This document shows positions 6,901 through 9,466 of a DNA stretch of 9,466 nucleotides, in pieces. Origin of the DNA: Myxococcales bacterium (GTDB taxonomy: Bacteria; Myxococcota_A; Polyangia; Polyangiales; Polyangiaceae). The stretch lies in assembly GCA_023248785.1 (NCBI GenBank), contig JAHFDX010000106.1:1-9466 (forward strand). Direction: 5' to 3'. Under the pieces are notes generated by a model that saw only the letters and a list, made by a program, of their open reading frames with translations, was not told the origin of the DNA and did no database searches. Made by a program: the position numbers and the translations under genes. Each line of letters opens with the position of its first letter. The first letter of the stretch is position 1.

Positions 6901-7156
6901 GACCACTCTCCCATCGAAAAACAACTCGCCATTGATCATTTATGCGGATTGAGAAAAACCCACGGTAATTGCCGCGAAGTGCTTCAAGTCGATTGCCTGG
7001 CGGAACCCTTAGGTCGCCCAGCTCCTCGGCTTCGTGCAGGTAGAGAATCTTGCGCCTTGCTTGGCGCCAGAGTTCATTCGGAAATCGCCGCGTTTCCTTT
7101 CCTTTCCGATCGAGAAAGAGCTCCTCGGCGAGCGAGTTACCGAAGCTCTCGATCAT
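6866..7156 (-). CDS. higB: HigB-type toxin, RelE superfamily mRNA interferase
   Basis: A 96-aa toxin. The C-terminal half LRVPPGNRLEALRGN (49-63) and FSIRINDQWRVVFRW (68-82), ending SVIDYH, is the HigB ('killer protein') signature of ribosome-dependent mRNA endonucleases. The N-terminal half carries a predicted helical hairpin (LWRQARRKILYLHEAEEL, 29-46). Length fits the family (about 92-100). The toxin-first order with an overlapping antitoxin is the standard hig arrangement. ATG 7156-7154 is the only reasonable start and has no Shine-Dalgarno; a promoter-like element sits directly upstream, so the transcript may be leaderless. All expected motif residues seem present, so the toxin is probably intact. 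Confidence 0.92.
   Translation of the reverse strand: MIESFGNSLAEELFLDRKGKETRRFPNELWRQARRKILYLHEAEELGDLRVPPGNRLEALRGNYRGFFSIRINDQWRVVFRWESGHAYQVSVIDYH
6906..6912 (-). promoter_or_regulatory. Strong Shine-Dalgarno of higA inside higB
   Basis: GGGAGAG on the minus strand, 5 nt before ATG 6900. It decides the higA start and contrasts with the missing Shine-Dalgarno of higB. Confidence 0.7.
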
Positions 7157-7162
7157 ATTTCA

Positions 7163-7190
7163 ATATTATCATAAGTCGATAATTTGTCTA
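7163..7190 (-). promoter_or_regulatory. Putative higBA promoter and palindromic operator
   Basis: In this AT-rich patch the minus strand reads TAGACA (7190-7185, a -35-like 5/6 match), then 16 nt, then TAATAT (7168-7163, a poor -10 match), with GATAAT (7170-7165) as an alternative. The perfect inverted repeat ATTATC-N7-GATAAT (7165-7170 and 7178-7183) lies across this element, as expected for a HigA autorepression site. The first three bases of the -35 are the TAG stop of the upstream gene. Transcription from here would begin at or within a few nt of the higB ATG. Confidence 0.5.
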
Positions 7191-9293
7191 CTTCACAGGC
7201 CTCAACGTGGGCTTATGCGGCACAGCCACAACGAGCTCAGGTTCCGGGCCAAGAAGTTCGAGCACATCCGCGCGCGTGATCACTTCGCCCGCCGCAGTGC
7301 ACGATAGTCGGTGCACGAGCCATCGAAGTTCAAGTTCGTTATCGACAAATGGGTGTGCATAGAGGCGCTCGATAGCGCCCGCGTCGATTCCGAGAGGCCT
7401 TCCCGAACGGCGTAACCCGGCGCGCGCAAGTTGCTCGGCAACGAGCGATCGAAGATCTTCGGGCCGATCGTGCAAGCTCGGCCAGCTCACACAGGTTTCC
7501 TTGAGCTCTCCGAGCCTTCGAACGAACAACGGCTCGGCATGGTTCATCCACTGATCGAACGATCCAAAAACGACCAGCGCAAGTTGAACATCAAGTTGCG
7601 CTGCGTCTTCCCAAGGCAGCCGACGCTCGAGCAGGGCTGCTGCAAGCAAGCTCTGAATCTCAGCGGGCAATGCAAAAACATGTTCGAGAACCAACATGCC
7701 TTGATTGGCCAGTGCGAGCGGTGAACGGGTTGGATCGCACCAGCGCTCGACGTCGTGCTCACGTGTCGCTGTTCCATCGACCACGACAAACGGCCCTTTG
7801 GCTCGCTGGCCCGATAGATGCGCCCGCGCCATGTACGGAAGGACATCTGCACCGGACGGCGCCTCGACAACAATGACGCCACCAGAAGCACAACGCCGCT
7901 CAAGCGCTTGGTAGGCGAAACGCACACTCGTTCCGTACATACCCGCAGCGGCAGCGTACGCCATTCGTTCGGTCCAAAGTTCATGACGCTTGGCTTCGCG
8001 ATCGCGCGCGTGTTCGACGCGTTCGAGCGAATCTTCGAGATCGTTCGCGCGCAGAATCCATCGTTGACGTTCGGCAAGCAAACGTGCTTCGAGAAGTCGC
8101 GCTTCGACTACACCCGAAAGCGCCTCGCACAAACGCTGGAGCGCACGAAGTTCTTCGACCGTCCACGGCTCTCTCGGTTCTTTACCACTCAGCAACAAGA
8201 AACCAACCGGCTCACCCGATCCCACAAGAAGCGTCGCGACGTGCGCATCAAGATCGCGCATCCACATAAGATGCGCGCGCAAGTCGGGCCGGCGGACCTC
8301 GTTCGCCTGCAGCCACTCTCGCCGCACACATCCAAATGGCTCCGTAGCCGCGTATGCGGCCAGCTCAGCGGGCGCCTCGTACCCGCGTTCGCGTAAATAC
8401 CCCGCAGAATCAACCCGAAACTCTTTCCCGGGAGCGAACGTCACGAGCATGGCGTTCTGCCCAACGCCCGAAAGCGCCTCGAGCGCAAAGCGAATCGCCT
8501 CGGGAAGTTGCGCCCGGAGCACAGCGTGGTGTGAGCTCTCCATGCGATCGAGCCACACACCGCGCGCGGGCCGTAGCGTACGCGCAACCGAAGGCACGAA
8601 CAGGCCGAGTGTGATCGAGGCAATCACGAACGCGACGTCGACCACAATCGAATGGGTCAGCTCGCGCGCCAGCACCCACAACGCAAGATCGATTACTGCA
8701 AGCGCGAGCGCTGTAACAATCAATCGGCCCGAGCGTTCGACGACCTCAACGTCCACGACCGTGCCCAAAATATACAGACCAATTAACGCGCACGATGACA
8801 CGCCAACGAAGACACCGAGCCCCTGTGCCGTCGTGATGCCGAGGACGAATCCAAGCACCAAAACAACTCCAACGAGGGCCGCTGCAAAACGGAGCCGAGG
8901 GCGCAGTTGAAGATCGAGGGGATACCCCCGAGCGAGCTCCCCAATCCAGGCGAACCTGGATTCGTTTAGGACCGAACGAACCGTGACGAGACGCCGCCAC
9001 GTATCAGCCACCGCATAAGCCGCCAACACAAACCCGCTTCCCAAAGCAAGAATACCGGCGAGCGAGCGATGCAACGCGCCGCCCAAAAAAGCGAGCGCAA
9101 GGCCCTGAACAAAGAACCTTCGCGTCGCGTCCTTCGTGCGCAGACTCCAGAGACCAACGATCAGAGAGAGCCCTACCAACAGAACGAGCACAGACCGCGG
9201 CGCGACCTTTCGGTAACCGGCGAATGGCAACAAATAGACGCAGATCAGCCACCAGGCGAATGCAGACCACCGCGGAGAAACACGAGCTCGCAC
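7188..9293 (-). CDS. Multi-pass membrane protein with GAF domain and degenerate sigma-54-activator AAA+ domain
   Basis: About 701 aa from GTG 9293. Residues 1-240 hold roughly eight hydrophobic segments (for example 12-26, 34-50, 80-98, 135-155, 160-180, 191-210, 216-236). A GAF-like domain spans about 260-395, ending in EPVGFLLLSGKEPREPWTVEEL. A charged coiled coil follows (about 400-445). From about 446 the chain tracks the sigma-54 interaction AAA+ fold of NtrC-type activators, but key residues are gone. Walker A (GESGTGKE) reads APSGADVL (478-485), no GAFTGA loop is present, and Walker B (LFLDE) reads LVLEH (534-538). The downstream landmarks persist: FGSFDQW (576-582) at sensor I, and HPFVDNELELRWLV (647-660) for the WPGNVREL helix. 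No DNA-binding HTH follows. It is thus probably a membrane sensor with a non-ATPase output scaffold. TTG 9350 is an alternative start, but leaves only 23 bp to the divergent gene and adds an atypical N-terminus. Confidence 0.85.
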   Translation of the reverse strand: MRARVSPRWSAFAWWLICVYLLPFAGYRKVAPRSVLVLLVGLSLIVGLWSLRTKDATRRFFVQGLALAFLGGALHRSLAGILALGSGFVLAAYAVADTWRRLVTVRSVLNESRFAWIGELARGYPLDLQLRPRLRFAAALVGVVLVLGFVLGITTAQGLGVFVGVSSCALIGLYILGTVVDVEVVERSGRLIVTALALAVIDLALWVLARELTHSIVVDVAFVIASITLGLFVPSVARTLRPARGVWLDRMESSHHAVLRAQLPEAIRFALEALSGVGQNAMLVTFAPGKEFRVDSAGYLRERGYEAPAELAAYAATEPFGCVRREWLQANEVRRPDLRAHLMWMRDLDAHVATLLVGSGEPVGFLLLSGKEPREPWTVEELRALQRLCEALSGVVEARLLEARLLAERQRWILRANDLEDSLERVEHARDREAKRHELWTERMAYAAAAGMYGTSVRFAYQALERRCASGGVIVVEAPSGADVLPYMARAHLSGQRAKGPFVVVDGTATREHDVERWCDPTRSPLALANQGMLVLEHVFALPAEIQSLLAAALLERRLPWEDAAQLDVQLALVVFGSFDQWMNHAEPLFVRRLGELKETCVSWPSLHDRPEDLRSLVAEQLARAGLRRSGRPLGIDAGAIERLYAHPFVDNELELRWLVHRLSCTAAGEVITRADVLELLGPEPELVVAVPHKPTLRPVK

Positions 9294-9373
9294 AATGTCG
9301 ACGGTAGCGCACGATAGCCCGCTCGGCCAAAGGCACGGGGCAAAGCCCAAGCGTGATAGCCTAGGCCACCTCG
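9294..9373. promoter_or_regulatory. Short divergent intergenic region
   Basis: Eighty base pairs lie between the GTG of the membrane-protein gene and the ATG of the right-edge gene. It should contain both promoters, but I see no convincing -35/-10 pair. A small inverted repeat, GGGC-AAA-GCCC, sits near 9339-9349. Confidence 0.3.
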
Positions 9374-9466
9374 ATGCTCGGAGCGAACGCCCTCGCGTGG
9401 AAACTCGCCGCTCGGCCCGCCGCCTGGTTGGGCTTCGGTATGAACGCGCTCATGGCGCTTGGTTTT
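9374..9466 (+). CDS. Start of an unidentified gene (partial, runs off right edge)
   Basis: A frame of 31 codons opens at ATG 9374, the first start after an in-frame TAG at 9362-9364, and continues through the last base. The peptide is rich in Ala, Leu, Gly and Trp with two basic residues before a hydrophobic run (AAWLGFGMNALMALGF at the end), suggesting a membrane-associated N-terminus. There is no clear Shine-Dalgarno. The family cannot be recognised from this piece. It is divergent from the pseudo-AAA+ gene. Confidence 0.45.
   Translation, partial: MLGANALAWKLAARPAAWLGFGMNALMALGF

Noticed and set aside
8449..8910. Plus-strand open frame of 153 codons
   Set aside because: Antisense to the membrane/GAF gene; Ser/Thr/Arg-rich product explained by the opposite coding strand.
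9294..9350. TTG 9350 as the start of the membrane/GAF gene
   Set aside because: It leaves only 23 bp to the divergent ATG, has no good Shine-Dalgarno and adds an N-terminus unlike a membrane protein; kept only as an alternative.

Overview
The window looks like chromosome of a moderately GC-rich deltaproteobacterium, most likely Myxococcota (Polyangia-like). The reasons are two lipoproteins, a long membrane protein built from GAF and sigma-54-activator-like modules, tightly overlapping genes, frequent GTG/TTG starts, and protein styles I associate with that phylum. This is inference from gene content; no rRNA or marker alignment was possible. I see no tRNA, rRNA, CRISPR array, insertion sequence or phage gene.

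Layout: (1) 1-1053, minus strand: N-terminal 351 residues of a lipoprotein running off the left edge, probably an L,D-transpeptidase-type envelope protein. (2) 1054-1181: divergent intergenic region with two perfect inverted repeats. (3) 1182-5807, plus strand: a compact five-gene set joined by overlaps or a 17-nt gap. It holds an ApaH/PPP-like metallophosphoesterase, PrmA (ribosomal protein L11 methyltransferase), RsmE (16S rRNA m3U1498 methyltransferase) and two coupled genes of unknown function (493 and 275 aa). (4) 5837-6529, minus: a small lipoprotein converging on that operon, with its Shine-Dalgarno and AUG in the loop of a potential 8-bp hairpin. (5) 6589-7156, minus: a HigB-HigA toxin-antitoxin module with its own AT-rich promoter/operator. 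(6) 7188-9293, minus: a multi-pass membrane protein with a GAF domain, a coiled coil and a degenerate sigma-54-activator AAA+ domain that lacks the Walker A, GAFTGA and Walker B catalytic residues. (7) 9374-9466, plus: the first 31 codons of a divergent gene that leaves the window.

The operon joins nucleotide or cap hydrolysis (ApaH-like) with modification of the ribosome (PrmA, RsmE), then carries two unknown genes that may simply share the promoter or may form a separate two-protein unit. The most unusual items are this two-gene cassette and the membrane-anchored pseudo-AAA+ protein. The HigBA module sits between the pseudo-AAA+ gene and the lipoprotein with features (weak or leaderless toxin start, strong antitoxin Shine-Dalgarno, palindromic operator) that fit autoregulation.
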